A stretch of DNA of 64,000 nucleotides. It comes from SSSZ01 sp036732025. Lineage in GTDB: Bacteria; Pseudomonadota; Gammaproteobacteria; Burkholderiales; Rhodocyclaceae. The notes beneath the pieces were generated by a model that worked only from the letters and a program-made list of their open reading frames with translations, was not told the origin of the DNA and did not search any database. The DNA lies in assembly GCA_036732025.1 (NCBI GenBank), contig DAINDE010000003.1, positions 71,863 to 135,862 on the forward strand, read 5' to 3'. Each line of letters starts with the position of its first letter. Position 1 is the first letter of the stretch. The position numbers and the translations under genes are program-made. This document shows positions 33,033 to 41,407 of the stretch, piece after piece.

Positions 33033-34634
33033 TTAACGGATGGCAATGTGATAGGACTGGGAGCCATCCGAGGCGCTTACCTCGTGGCCACTGATGGAAA
33101 ATGCCGGCACGAATTTATCTTCGCGACTGGCACGGTCGTAAATCGTGTACAGGGGATGGTGACCCGCCTGCAGCATCTGGCCGAACCGGAAAACGGTGCT
33201 GGCTGGGCTGATCGCGATCAAGTTGACCTTGCGCACCCGCATCACGTCCTGAACGTGGTTGATTACCCGCCTGGCCGTTTGGGTGAACTGATCGAGGTCT
33301 TTCGGGTGCGCTATGCAGTCGAAGCTCGGACTGGGGGTACTGACGCGGATCCATGGCAGTTGCCCGTCGGCGACCTTGGACGCCAGTTCTATCGGCATCG
33401 CGTGTTCGTCCATAGTGGCCGTGAGTTCGAGCGTTACCAGGACCTCATCAGTCCGGTCGTTGCTAAGTCCCTCCACATTGAAGGTGCCGGTCGGCTTGGG
33501 GATTGCGCTCTTCTCCCAGGCCCAGATACGGCGATCTCGCTGGTATTGGAAAACCTGGATGCTGCGTGCCTCTCCCATGAGGCGGCCGGCCAGTACCATC
33601 GTGGCGTTGTGATGGAGCGGGAATACCGCAAACTCGCCCGTGTCGGACTCGCCGGGGCCGTTGAACCTGGTTACCAACTCGCGGATTTGGTTCTCATGCT
33701 CCCGCAGGTAGTTTGGCCAGAATCCGGGTGAATTCCGGTCGTCGCGCTGAGAGGTGCGCCGGACATAATGCGCCACTCCAGGCAGCATGGCCCGGTCCAT
33801 TGCCAAGATGGCCTCGATGAATTCGGACTCGTGGAAACAGGTGGGGACATTCGCCAAGTTGGCGTGAAGCGTCATCGCCTTGGCGCGCGGAAATCGCATC
33901 GAATCCATGTAGCCCCTGACCATATCCCGATGGGTCTGGCGCATTTCAACCAGTGCCGGCTCGTCATATACATCGGGAGCAAAAGAGTCGATGAGGCGAT
34001 GATGCGCATCGCACATCAGCATGATGTTGTCCGGGGTGTCGGAAAGCGGATGCGACCTCTGTTGGCAGCCTCGAGGCCCCTGCGGGTCCGATGCGACGAT
34101 ATGGGCGAGGTAGCCGACCCGGGCCGGCTGGCTGTACAGCGGGATGTTCGAAAGGTCCTCAGCGCATCCTGTAAACATGCAGCGGCCGCCCGCATCAGCC
34201 CAGACCTTTTGCGCGGTCCTGGCCGTAATCGCCGGGCCTCGACCGCTGACGCGGCCAAGCATTTCCTGGCGCGTGTCGATGAGGTCTGCTATTTCGTCCT
34301 CGGATGCCACCGGAGCAAACGTCCAGGAAGGATCGGCAACGCCGGCCGGAGTCAGCGCGGCTTGCGGCAATTCCAGGCGCTGCAGGCGGTTGCTGCGGGC
34401 AAGCTTCTTCAGGGCCGTCTTCGATTTGCTTTCTGGGTCAGATGGAAACAGGATGAGCGACGGATCGCTGCAGTCGACGACTTTGCATACAAAGCCGGCG
34501 TGGAGATATCCGACCGTACGCTTGCGCTTGAGACAGTCATTTAGCCAGTCGGCCAGGGTCTTATCGTCCAGATGTTGAGGGGTAGGCGGAGTACTGGGAA
34601 GTGCCGCCGCCGTTGAAGGGCTGTTTTGACTCAT
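33033..34634 (-). CDS. cap5: CBASS effector Cap5: HNH nuclease-SAVED sensor with N-terminal extension
   Basis: 533 residues. The HNH nuclease domain spans about residues 136-245 (GGRCMFTGCAEDLS, VGYLAHIVASDPQGPRG, SDTPDNIMLMCDAHHRLID); the SAVED ligand-sensing domain fills residues ~250-533 (FAVFPLHHNATMVLAGRLM, VLVTLELTAT, NLIAISPASTVFRFGQML). Cap5 cleaves double-stranded DNA when the cyclic nucleotide drives its assembly, killing the infected cell. Most Cap5 proteins are near 400 residues and begin close to the HNH; here about 130 extra N-terminal residues of unknown fold precede it. First gene of the operon. Confidence 0.88.
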   Translation of the reverse strand: MSQNSPSTAAALPSTPPTPQHLDDKTLADWLNDCLKRKRTVGYLHAGFVCKVVDCSDPSLILFPSDPESKSKTALKKLARSNRLQRLELPQAALTPAGVADPSWTFAPVASEDEIADLIDTRQEMLGRVSGRGPAITARTAQKVWADAGGRCMFTGCAEDLSNIPLYSQPARVGYLAHIVASDPQGPRGCQQRSHPLSDTPDNIMLMCDAHHRLIDSFAPDVYDEPALVEMRQTHRDMVRGYMDSMRFPRAKAMTLHANLANVPTCFHESEFIEAILAMDRAMLPGVAHYVRRTSQRDDRNSPGFWPNYLREHENQIRELVTRFNGPGESDTGEFAVFPLHHNATMVLAGRLMGEARSIQVFQYQRDRRIWAWEKSAIPKPTGTFNVEGLSNDRTDEVLVTLELTATMDEHAMPIELASKVADGQLPWIRVSTPSPSFDCIAHPKDLDQFTQTARRVINHVQDVMRVRKVNLIAISPASTVFRFGQMLQAGHHPLYTIYDRASREDKFVPAFSISGHEVSASDGSQSYHIAIR

Positions 34635-34841
34635 GGTTATTGTTGGTTCTTATCGTGATGCGGCATGGCCGCAGGTTGGTGTGAGTCATGTACATGGGGA
34701 CGGAAAAGACCATTTCAATGCCGTGGATATACATTGTTGTCGGAGGCAGTGCTTTCCAGAATTCCAGCCAAACGGTTTGTTGGTTTAAGAGTGCTGGAAG
34801 TACTGATTCTGCCGATGGAGCGCCCTATAATAGAGGTGAAG

Positions 34842-36281
34842 TTAGACGACCAAGTTGTTGCGTTGCTCAAGCGTCGGCGGGCCGATCTTCTGGCCGGGCG
34901 CATCTTGCCGCGACGGCCCTTGTCCCTGTGAATGTGCGATACGTGTTCGTCTACGGCGAGGCGCAGCGGCCTTTCCCTTCGATCGGCTACTCTCTTGAGT
35001 CGGATCGGCCGCTGCGTCGTTGGGAAGGTGTTTCGTCAGGTGCGCCAGGTGGTCGCCAAGCAGGCGCCAAGCCTCTCGCATCTCGGTTTCGTAGGTGTGC
35101 CGCTGATAAATTCTCTTCATGCGATTTTCTTCGACATGATTCAAGCATCGCTCCGCGACCTCGGGTAATACACCCAAGCGAGTCATCATGGTGGCTCCAG
35201 TCCTGCGCAAGTCATGCGGCCCCCATTTGCCGCCCGGCAAGGTCAGTGTTGCAAGCGATTTGCTGCGCCGCTTCATCGGCTCGCTAGCCCGTTGCCGGTC
35301 GCCAAGTTGCTTGGTGATCGTTTTACTGGAGACAGCTTTCTTGCCATCGCGGCTAGGGTAAACCCACGTCCCTTCGCTGTTGAATTCCTTTATCTTACGG
35401 AACTGCTTCACGGCAAAATCCGACAAATAGACGTTGTGGTGCTTGCCGTTCTTGGTGTCAGGGATGCGCCACAAATGGTTGTCGAGATCGATGTCTGACC
35501 ACCGTGCGCTCAGTAATTCTCCAATCCGACAAAGTGTCGAAAAGGCAATCCAGACGGCGGCCTGCGTGGTCGGCATCAGCCCCGCATGTGGTAGTTGTTG
35601 GCATAGCACCCCGATTTCCGCTTCGCTCAGTACTCGATCGCGCTCGACGTCCGGACCGCCGATTTTGACCTTGCGAATGCTGGCGGTGGGGTCCGCTGCA
35701 ATGAAGTCGCGATCGACGGCAAAGCGGAACATTTGTCGCATCAGCGAAAAGATGACCTTTGCCATCCTGTTGACGCCGCGGGCGAGGAGCGGGTCGGTCA
35801 CCGACGTGATGTCTCCCTTCTTGACCTCTTCCACGGCAAGAGAACCAAGCTTTGGGAGGACATCCTTTTCAAACATGCGGCGGATTTCCTTCCCGCCATC
35901 CTTGCGGCGCACAAGATCCACTTCGGCCCATCGATCGAAGAGGTCCTTCACTGTTTGACGTGTCTGGGCCGCCTCCAGGATTTTGCGCTGGGCCTCCTGT
36001 TCGGCTTGACGTAGCTTGCGCTGCACTTGGGGGTCGATCTGTTGTTTGATCGATTCCCGTGCCTTGGCGGCCTCACTGCGTGCTGCAGCCAGCGGCACGG
36101 CCTCCAGGCTGCCAAGCCCCAGTTTTCTGCGGTTCCCCGCAAATGTATAGACGAGCAGCCAGTCCTTCGCACCCGTTGGGCGCACTCGCAGGAAGAGGCC
36201 GCCACCATCGGCCAGCAGGTACTCTCGCTCCAGAGGCTTGGAGTTCCGGACTTCCTTGTCGCTGAGTTCGTGCAGAGCCAT
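34842..36281 (-). CDS. int: P4-type tyrosine integrase of the tRNA-Pro island
   Basis: 479 residues. The N-terminal arm-binding (DUF4102-like) domain is visible in LADGGGLFLRVRPTGAKDW and RRKLGLGSLEAVPLAAAR. The catalytic domain has Arg in STLCRIGELLSARW, HDLRRTG for box II, and NHVEENRMKRIYQRH with the nucleophile Tyr. A basic C-terminal tail follows. The gene lies about 190 bases from the tRNA-Pro 3' fragment, the expected spot for the enzyme that inserted this island. Confidence 0.93.
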   Translation of the reverse strand: MALHELSDKEVRNSKPLEREYLLADGGGLFLRVRPTGAKDWLLVYTFAGNRRKLGLGSLEAVPLAAARSEAAKARESIKQQIDPQVQRKLRQAEQEAQRKILEAAQTRQTVKDLFDRWAEVDLVRRKDGGKEIRRMFEKDVLPKLGSLAVEEVKKGDITSVTDPLLARGVNRMAKVIFSLMRQMFRFAVDRDFIAADPTASIRKVKIGGPDVERDRVLSEAEIGVLCQQLPHAGLMPTTQAAVWIAFSTLCRIGELLSARWSDIDLDNHLWRIPDTKNGKHHNVYLSDFAVKQFRKIKEFNSEGTWVYPSRDGKKAVSSKTITKQLGDRQRASEPMKRRSKSLATLTLPGGKWGPHDLRRTGATMMTRLGVLPEVAERCLNHVEENRMKRIYQRHTYETEMREAWRLLGDHLAHLTKHLPNDAAADPTQESSRSKGKAAAPRRRRTRIAHSQGQGPSRQDAPGQKIGPPTLEQRNNLVV

Positions 36282-36315
36282 GGGGGCACCTCGACAATGC
36301 TAAATGAGTAAAACC

Positions 36316-36335
36316 GGGGGAACGATTGGGGGAAC
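36316..36335. repeat. Direct repeat GGGGGAAC upstream of int
   Basis: Two copies of GGGGGAAC (36316-36323 and 36328-36335) with a 12-base period, between the integrase start and the attachment site. Short phased repeats here are candidate arm-type integrase binding sites. Confidence 0.4.
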
Positions 36336-36467
36336 ACTTAGCGTGCGCTTTGATGGTATACTATGACACGTCATGAAGTTGTTCAAACTGAATAATCGTT
36401 TGTAAACAACGTGGTGTTTGGATCTTGTGGGGCGCGATGAGACCGGGTGAAACGTCGCTTCACGTTT

Positions 36468-36512
36468 ATGGGGTGCAAGGGGTCGCGAGTTCGAATCCCG
36501 CCGCCCCGACCA
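36468..36512 (+). other. Attachment site: 3' half of tRNA-Pro(GGG)
   Basis: 45 bases from the anticodon loop to CCA match the 3' half of betaproteobacterial tRNA-Pro(GGG): ATGGGGT loop, GCAAG stem, T-loop GTTCGAATC and acceptor CGCCCCGACCA. The sequence to the left does not pair to form the 5' anticodon stem (CGTTT instead of CTTGC), so the 5' half belongs to the island. The intact tRNA should lie at the other end of the island. To the right, normal chromosome begins. Confidence 0.75.
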
Positions 36513-36523
36513 TTTTTCAAAAC

Positions 36524-36546
36524 AACCGGCCTCGGCCGGTTTTTTT
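36524..36546 (+). terminator. Rho-independent terminator after the tRNA-Pro end
   Basis: Perfect 8-base stem AACCGGCC / GGCCGGTT with a two-base TC spacer (in practice a tetraloop after opening one pair) and a run of Ts. Confidence 0.8.
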
Positions 36547-36578
36547 GATTCTGCGGATTTATTATTGGGAAATTACCC

Positions 36579-36607
36579 TTGTAAATACCGCCGCGCCAAA
36601 TTAAATT
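36579..36607 (+). promoter_or_regulatory. Candidate promoter of the H-NS-type gene
   Basis: -35 TTGTAA (36579-36584), 17-base spacer and -10 TAAATT (36602-36607), in an A/T-rich stretch just after the tRNA terminator. Ribosome site GGAGG (36628-36632) precedes ATG 36637. Confidence 0.45.
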
Positions 36608-36636
36608 ATTTCCGTTCTTTCATTACGGAGGTAATC

Positions 36637-36954
36637 ATGGATATCAGCACTCTTTCCGTTGCCCAATTGCGCGAATTGCAGCAGCAGATTCCGGCTGAAA
36701 TAAAACGCCGCGAAGCCCAGGAAAAGGTAAATATCCTGAATGAGGTCAAGGCTTTCGCCAAGGCGAAAGGTTACTCCCTCGACGATCTGATGGGCAAGGA
36801 AACCAAGGCTCCCAAGGCCGCCCGGACCGCCGTCAAGGTCAAGTATCGCCACCCCAAGGATGCCAGCCTGCAATGGACCGGGCGCGGTCGCAAACCGAAG
36901 TGGGTGGAAGCCTGGCTGGCCGGCGGCGGCAAGATCGAAGCCCTTGCCATCTGA
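36637..36954 (+). CDS. H-NS family nucleoid protein
   Basis: 105 residues: an N-terminal coiled-coil oligomerisation part (LSVAQLRELQQQIPAEIKRR), a basic linker (KETKAPKAARTAVKVKYRH) and the C-terminal DNA-binding signature WTGRGRKPKWVEAWL. Such proteins bind A/T-rich DNA and silence foreign genes, which is fitting beside an island boundary. It is followed nine bases later by surE. Confidence 0.92.
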   Translation: MDISTLSVAQLRELQQQIPAEIKRREAQEKVNILNEVKAFAKAKGYSLDDLMGKETKAPKAARTAVKVKYRHPKDASLQWTGRGRKPKWVEAWLAGGGKIEALAI

Positions 36955-36963
36955 TATTCGAAT

Positions 36964-37704
36964 ATGCGCATTCTGCTCAGCAACGACGATGGTTATTTCG
37001 CCCCCGGATTATCGGCGCTGGCGGAAGCGCTAAAAGATCTCGCGGAAATTGTCGTCGTCGCCCCGGAAAGGAATCGCAGCGGCGCCAGCAATTCCCTCAC
37101 CCTCGATCGCCCTCTGTCGCTGAAGACGGCGGAAAATGGTTTTTATTACGTCACCGGCACGCCGACGGATTGCGTCCACCTGGCGGTCACCGGCATGCTC
37201 GATCCGCTGCCGGACATGATCGTTTCCGGCATCAATCTCGGCGCCAACATGGGGGACGACACCATTTATTCCGGCACCGTGGCGGCGGCGACCGAGGGAT
37301 TTCTGCTCGGGATACCGTCCATGGCGGTATCCCTCACCAGTTTTTCCGGCAAGCACTTCGACACGGCCGGCCGGGTGGCCAGGGAGCTGGTGGAGCGTTT
37401 CATCAAGAAGCCGGTGGATCAGCCGGTGCTGCTCAATGTCAATGTGCCGGATGTGCCCTACGAAGCCCTTGCCGGCATCGAGGTGACGCGCCTGGGCAAA
37501 CGGCACAAGGCCGAACCGGTGGTCAAGATGCTGTCTCCCCGCAACGAGACTGTGTATTGGATCGGGGCCGCCGGCGAGGCGAGGGAGGCGGGACCGGGTA
37601 CGGATTTCAATGCCGTCGAGCGTGGCGCGGTGTCGGTGACCCCCTTGCAGATCGACCTGACCCATGTGGCGCAACTGCCGCATATTCGCGACTGGATGGC
37701 CTGA
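36964..37704 (+). CDS. surE: SurE 5'/3'-nucleotidase
   Basis: 246-residue metal-dependent nucleotidase. The active site is at the very start (MRILLSNDDGYFAPG), with APERNRSGASNSLTL, VSGINLGANMGDDTIYSGTV and the C-terminal substrate loop all present. It is part of the conserved surE-pcm-nlpD-rpoS stress cluster. Confidence 0.97.
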   Translation: MRILLSNDDGYFAPGLSALAEALKDLAEIVVVAPERNRSGASNSLTLDRPLSLKTAENGFYYVTGTPTDCVHLAVTGMLDPLPDMIVSGINLGANMGDDTIYSGTVAAATEGFLLGIPSMAVSLTSFSGKHFDTAGRVARELVERFIKKPVDQPVLLNVNVPDVPYEALAGIEVTRLGKRHKAEPVVKMLSPRNETVYWIGAAGEAREAGPGTDFNAVERGAVSVTPLQIDLTHVAQLPHIRDWMA

Positions 37705-37706
37705 CG

Positions 37707-38363
37707 GTGCGTAGCCTGACCGGCATTGGCATGACCTCCCAGCGCACCCGGGCGCGGATGATCGAGCGCCTGCGGGAGCAGGGCATCCGCAACGAGGCTG
37801 TCCTTGCCGCCATGGCTGCGGTTCCTCGCCATATCTTCGTCGAGGAAGCCCTGGCTTCCCGCGCCTACGAGGATACCGCGCTGCCCCTGGGCATGGGCCA
37901 GACCATCTCCCAGCCCTATGTGGTGGCCCGGATGATCGAGGTGCTCCTGAACGGCCGCCAGTCACTGGGCAAGACCCTGGAGGTGGGGGCGGGCTGTGGC
38001 TACCAGGCGGCGGTACTCGGCCAGCTCACCAAGGAAGTCTATGCCATCGAGCGGCTGGCGCCGCTGCTCGACAAGGCCAAGGCCAACATGCGCCAGTTGC
38101 AGCAGTTCAACGTGCGCCTGAAGCACGCCGACGGCCAGCTCGGCCTGCCGGAGGCGGCGCCCTTCGACAGCATCATCGTCGCTGCCGCGGCCGCCCGGGT
38201 GCCACCGGCGCTGCTCCAGCAACTGGCCGAAGGCGGGCGCCTGATCTTGCCAGTCGGTACCGGTGAACAGTATCTTAGCTTCATCGAGCACACTCCCCAG
38301 GGATTCGTCGAGACGCGGCTGGATGCCGTGCGCTTCGTTCCCTTGCTGACAGGAACCCAATGA
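37707..38363 (+). CDS. pcm: Protein-L-isoaspartate O-methyltransferase
   Basis: 218 residues from GTG 37707, two bases after surE; ATG 37731 is the alternative, but relatives keep GIGMTSQRTR, which favours the upstream start. SAM motif LEVGAGCGYQAAVLGQL, substrate loop MGQTISQPYVVARM and post-motif LPVGTGEQYL are intact. It repairs isoaspartyl damage in ageing proteins. Overlaps nlpD by four bases. Confidence 0.95.
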   Translation: MRSLTGIGMTSQRTRARMIERLREQGIRNEAVLAAMAAVPRHIFVEEALASRAYEDTALPLGMGQTISQPYVVARMIEVLLNGRQSLGKTLEVGAGCGYQAAVLGQLTKEVYAIERLAPLLDKAKANMRQLQQFNVRLKHADGQLGLPEAAPFDSIIVAAAAARVPPALLQQLAEGGRLILPVGTGEQYLSFIEHTPQGFVETRLDAVRFVPLLTGTQ

Positions 38364-39286
38364 TTCGAATCATCGCAGTCGTCGTCCCGGCCCTGTTGCT
38401 GGCGGGGTGTTTTGCCCAGTCGCCGGCGCCGGCGGAGGACCGTTCGCCGCCAGTTTCCTCCCGGGGTGCCGCGCCGGCGGCGGCGCCGGCCGGCCCCGGC
38501 TACTACACCGTCAAACGGGGAGATACCCTGTATCGCATTGCCCTGGAGCAGGGACAGGATTATCGGGATATCGTGGCCTGGAACAACATCGCCAACCCCG
38601 CTGCCATCAAGGAGGGCCAGGTGTTGCGCGTGGCGCCGCCGGGGGCGGTCGATGCCGGCGGCGGTGCCGTGGCCAAGCCCATCGCGGCGGCAGGCGGGGT
38701 GGAAAGCCGCTCCCTCGACAAGGGACCGGCAGCGGTGCCGGAAAGCGGTGGCGCGGTGCGCCGCGAGCCGCGGGTCAACAAGGAAGCATATTCGGACGAA
38801 GCCTATGCCCGCCTCGGTCGTGGCGATGCGCCGCCGGCCAAGCCGGTCGAGGCGAAGCCGGCAGAACCCAGGCCGGCCGAGGCGAAGCCCGAGGTGGCGG
38901 CTGCGGCAGGCGGTGCCGAGGACGGCGCCTGGCTGTGGCCCACCTCCGGCAAGGTCATTGCCGGCTACAGCGACAACGGCAGCAAGGGCATCGATATCGC
39001 CGGCAAGGCCGGCGACCCGGTGCTGGCCGCGGCGGAAGGCAAGGTGCTCTACGCCGGCAATGCGATCAAGGGTTATGGCAACCTGGTGATCATCGGCCAC
39101 GCCGGCGGGCTGAATTCCGTCTATGCCCACAACCGCAAGATTCTCGTCGCCGAAAAGCAGCAGGTGAGCAAGGGCCAGAAGATCGCCGAAATGGGTAACA
39201 GCGACAGCGACACCGTCAAGCTTCATTTTGAAATCCGCCGCCAGGGCCGCCCGGTGGATCCCCTGGGTTACCTTCCCAAGCGATGA
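38360..39286 (+). CDS. nlpD: NlpD-type lipoprotein, LysM + degenerate LytM
   Basis: 308 residues: lipoprotein signal with lipobox LLLAGC, a LysM domain (YYTVKRGDTLYRIALEQGQD), an Ala/Pro/Glu-rich linker and a C-terminal LytM (M23) domain. The first zinc ligand is lost (SKGIDIAG in place of HxGxD), as in E. coli NlpD, so it should act as an amidase activator in cell separation rather than as a peptidase. It overlaps rpoS by four bases and may contain the rpoS promoter. Confidence 0.94.
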   Translation: MIRIIAVVVPALLLAGCFAQSPAPAEDRSPPVSSRGAAPAAAPAGPGYYTVKRGDTLYRIALEQGQDYRDIVAWNNIANPAAIKEGQVLRVAPPGAVDAGGGAVAKPIAAAGGVESRSLDKGPAAVPESGGAVRREPRVNKEAYSDEAYARLGRGDAPPAKPVEAKPAEPRPAEAKPEVAAAAGGAEDGAWLWPTSGKVIAGYSDNGSKGIDIAGKAGDPVLAAAEGKVLYAGNAIKGYGNLVIIGHAGGLNSVYAHNRKILVAEKQQVSKGQKIAEMGNSDSDTVKLHFEIRRQGRPVDPLGYLPKR

Positions 39287-40218
39287 GCGAAGCGGACGAC
39301 GATTTCGAGCAAGAGGAGGCGTTCGGGCCGGAGCCGGAAGAGGCGCCCACGCTCGGCGAGGCCGAGACCCTGGCGCCGGAGGCGGAACTGCTGGAGGACG
39401 TGACCCAGCTCTACCTCAACGAGATCGGCGCCAAACCCCTGCTGACGCCTGAATCGGAGCTGGAAACCACGCGCCGCATGCGCCAGGGCGACTTTGCCGC
39501 CAGGCAGAAGATGATCGAGCACAACCTGCGGCTGGTGGTGAATATCGCCAAGCATTACCTGCACCGGGGCATCCCGCTCCTCGACCTGATCGAGGAGGGC
39601 AACCTGGGGCTCATCCATGCCCTGGAGAAGTTCGATCCGGAACGGGGCTTCCGCTTCTCGACCTATGCCACCTGGTGGATCCGCCAGAGCATCGAGCGGG
39701 CCATCATGAACCAGTCGCGCACCATCCGCCTGCCGGTGCATGTGGTCAAGGAAATCAACGTGGTTTTGCGGGCCATCCGCCACCTGGAAGCGGCCGATGC
39801 CCGGGAAACCTCCATCGAGCGCATCGCGGCCCTCATCGACCGCCCCATGGACGAGGTGCGGCGCATCCTCTTCCTCAACGAGCATATCGCGTCCCTCGAC
39901 GCCCCCCTGGAAATCGATCCCAACCATACCGTCGCCGACGTCATCGCCGACGAAGCCGGTGTCGATCCGGAAACCCTCCTCCAGAGCAGCGAACTGGGGG
40001 CACTGATCCGTGACTGGCTGGGGCAACTGAGCGAGCGGCAGCGCCTCGTCATCGAGCGCCGCTATGGCCTGAACGGCGCGGAAGTGGCCACGCTCGACGT
40101 CATCGCGACCGAGCTGGAGCTGACCCGGGAACGGGTTCGGCAAATCCAGATGGAAGGGCTTGACCGCCTGCGCAAGATCATCAAGCGCGGCGGCATCGCC
40201 AAGGACAGCTTGCTGTAG
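39283..40218 (+). CDS. rpoS: Stationary-phase sigma factor RpoS
   Basis: 311 residues: region 1.2 (VTQLYLNEIGAKPLLTPE), region 2 (NLRLVVNIAKHYLHRGIPLL, EEGNLGLIHALEKFDPERGF, FSTYATWWIRQSIERAI), region 3 and region 4 with the -35-binding helix (ELTRERVRQIQMEGLDRLR). The acidic N-terminus (SEADDDFEQEEAFGPEPEEA) is typical. Coupled to nlpD. Confidence 0.96.
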   Translation: MSEADDDFEQEEAFGPEPEEAPTLGEAETLAPEAELLEDVTQLYLNEIGAKPLLTPESELETTRRMRQGDFAARQKMIEHNLRLVVNIAKHYLHRGIPLLDLIEEGNLGLIHALEKFDPERGFRFSTYATWWIRQSIERAIMNQSRTIRLPVHVVKEINVVLRAIRHLEAADARETSIERIAALIDRPMDEVRRILFLNEHIASLDAPLEIDPNHTVADVIADEAGVDPETLLQSSELGALIRDWLGQLSERQRLVIERRYGLNGAEVATLDVIATELELTRERVRQIQMEGLDRLRKIIKRGGIAKDSLL

Positions 40219-40235
40219 CGGGTCGCCGCCGATGG

Positions 40236-40958
40236 TCAGGCCGGCGTTTCGGCCGCCTTCGGCAGCCACAGGCAGTTGCCCTTGGTTTCCTTGTCGATGC
40301 CGGCCAGCACCCGGGCGTGCTCGGCCAACTCCGCCTCGTCGGCCCGCTGCACCAGCAGGGGTTTGCGTTCCTGGCGCGGTTGCAGGCCCGCGGCGGCGTC
40401 GGGGCCGCGGGGCGCGGCGTCCGCTTCCATGATCAGGCTGTCCTGGCCGCGGGTCATGGCCAGATAGACCTCGGCCAGCAGTTCGGTGTCGAGCAGCGCT
40501 CCGTGCAGGGTGCGCTGGGAGTTGTCGATGGCGTAGCGCTCGCACAGGGCGTCCAGGCTGTTGCGCTTGCCCGGATGCAGCTCCTTGGCCATCCTCAGCG
40601 TGTCGCGGACACCGTTGCAGACGGTATCGACGGGCACGCGGCCGAGGCGGTCCAGCTCGGCGTTGAGGAAGCCGATGTCGAAGGGCGCGTTGTGGATGAT
40701 GAGCTCGGCGCCGTTGATGAATTCCAGGAATTCGTCGGCGATGTCCGCGAACTTCGGCTTGTCGGCGAGGAACTCCAGGGTGATGCCGTGGACGGCGGCG
40801 GCGCCTTCGTCGATCTCCCGCTCCGGGTTCACGTACTTGTGCAGGTGGTGGCCGGTGAGGCGGCGGTTCACCATCTCGATGCAAGCCACTTCGATGATGC
40901 GGTGGCCCTGGCGGGGGTCGAGACCGGTGGTTTCCGTGTCGAGGACGATCTGTCTCAC
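40236..40958 (-). CDS. dnaQ: DNA polymerase III epsilon subunit (proofreading exonuclease)
   Basis: 240-residue DEDDh 3'-5' exonuclease: ExoI LDTETTGLDP, ExoII HNAPFDIGFLNAEL, ExoIII HGALLDTELLAEVYLAM. The C-terminal tail should bind the polymerase alpha subunit. It overlaps rnhA by four bases on the same strand, the common dnaQ-rnhA pair, and is convergent with rpoS. Confidence 0.96.
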   Translation of the reverse strand: MRQIVLDTETTGLDPRQGHRIIEVACIEMVNRRLTGHHLHKYVNPEREIDEGAAAVHGITLEFLADKPKFADIADEFLEFINGAELIIHNAPFDIGFLNAELDRLGRVPVDTVCNGVRDTLRMAKELHPGKRNSLDALCERYAIDNSQRTLHGALLDTELLAEVYLAMTRGQDSLIMEADAAPRGPDAAAGLQPRQERKPLLVQRADEAELAEHARVLAGIDKETKGNCLWLPKAAETPA

Positions 40959-41407
40959 TGCTTTTCCTTCATTTCGTCAATGCCGCGGTTGGCCAGGGCA
41001 TCGGCCCGTTCGTTCTCCGGGTGGCCGGCGTGGCCCTTGACCCAGATCCATTCAAGCCGGTGGCCGCTGGCCAGGCGATCCAGTTCCTGCCACAGCTCCA
41101 CGTTCTTCACCGGCTTCTTGTCGGCAGTCTTCCAGCCGTTCCGCTTCCAGCCGTGGATCCAGCTCTTGATGCCGTCGATCACGTACTTGGAATCAGTATG
41201 CACCTTGGCGGCTACCGGCCGCTTGAGGGCGCCGATGGCCTGGATGACAGCGGTCAGCTCCATGCGGTTGTTGGTGGTCTCCCGCTCACCGCCCCACAGT
41301 TCCTTCTCGGTAGCCCCGAGGCGCAGGATGGCGCCCCAGCCGCCGGGGCCGGGATTGCCGCGGCAGGCACCGTCGGTGAAGATTTCGACCCACTGCTCAG
41401 TTGCCAT
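40955..41407 (-). CDS. rnhA: Ribonuclease HI
   Basis: 150 residues with all catalytic carboxylates: Asp in FTDGACRGNPGPGGWG, Glu in NNRMELTAVI, Asp in VHTDSKYVIDGI and the final Asp in HPENERADALA. It degrades RNA in RNA-DNA hybrids. It starts inside the end of the upstream methyltransferase gene (11-base overlap). Confidence 0.97.
   Translation of the reverse strand: MATEQWVEIFTDGACRGNPGPGGWGAILRLGATEKELWGGERETTNNRMELTAVIQAIGALKRPVAAKVHTDSKYVIDGIKSWIHGWKRNGWKTADKKPVKNVELWQELDRLASGHRLEWIWVKGHAGHPENERADALANRGIDEMKEKQ

Noticed and set aside
34665..34931. Small + strand gene between cap5 and int
   Set aside because: No ribosome site, no recognisable pattern, and it overlaps the integrase C-terminal codons.
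36428..36512. Complete tRNA-Pro gene
   Set aside because: The 3' half is authentic, but the 5' side cannot form the anticodon stem and the length is 85 instead of about 77; treated as an attachment-site fragment.
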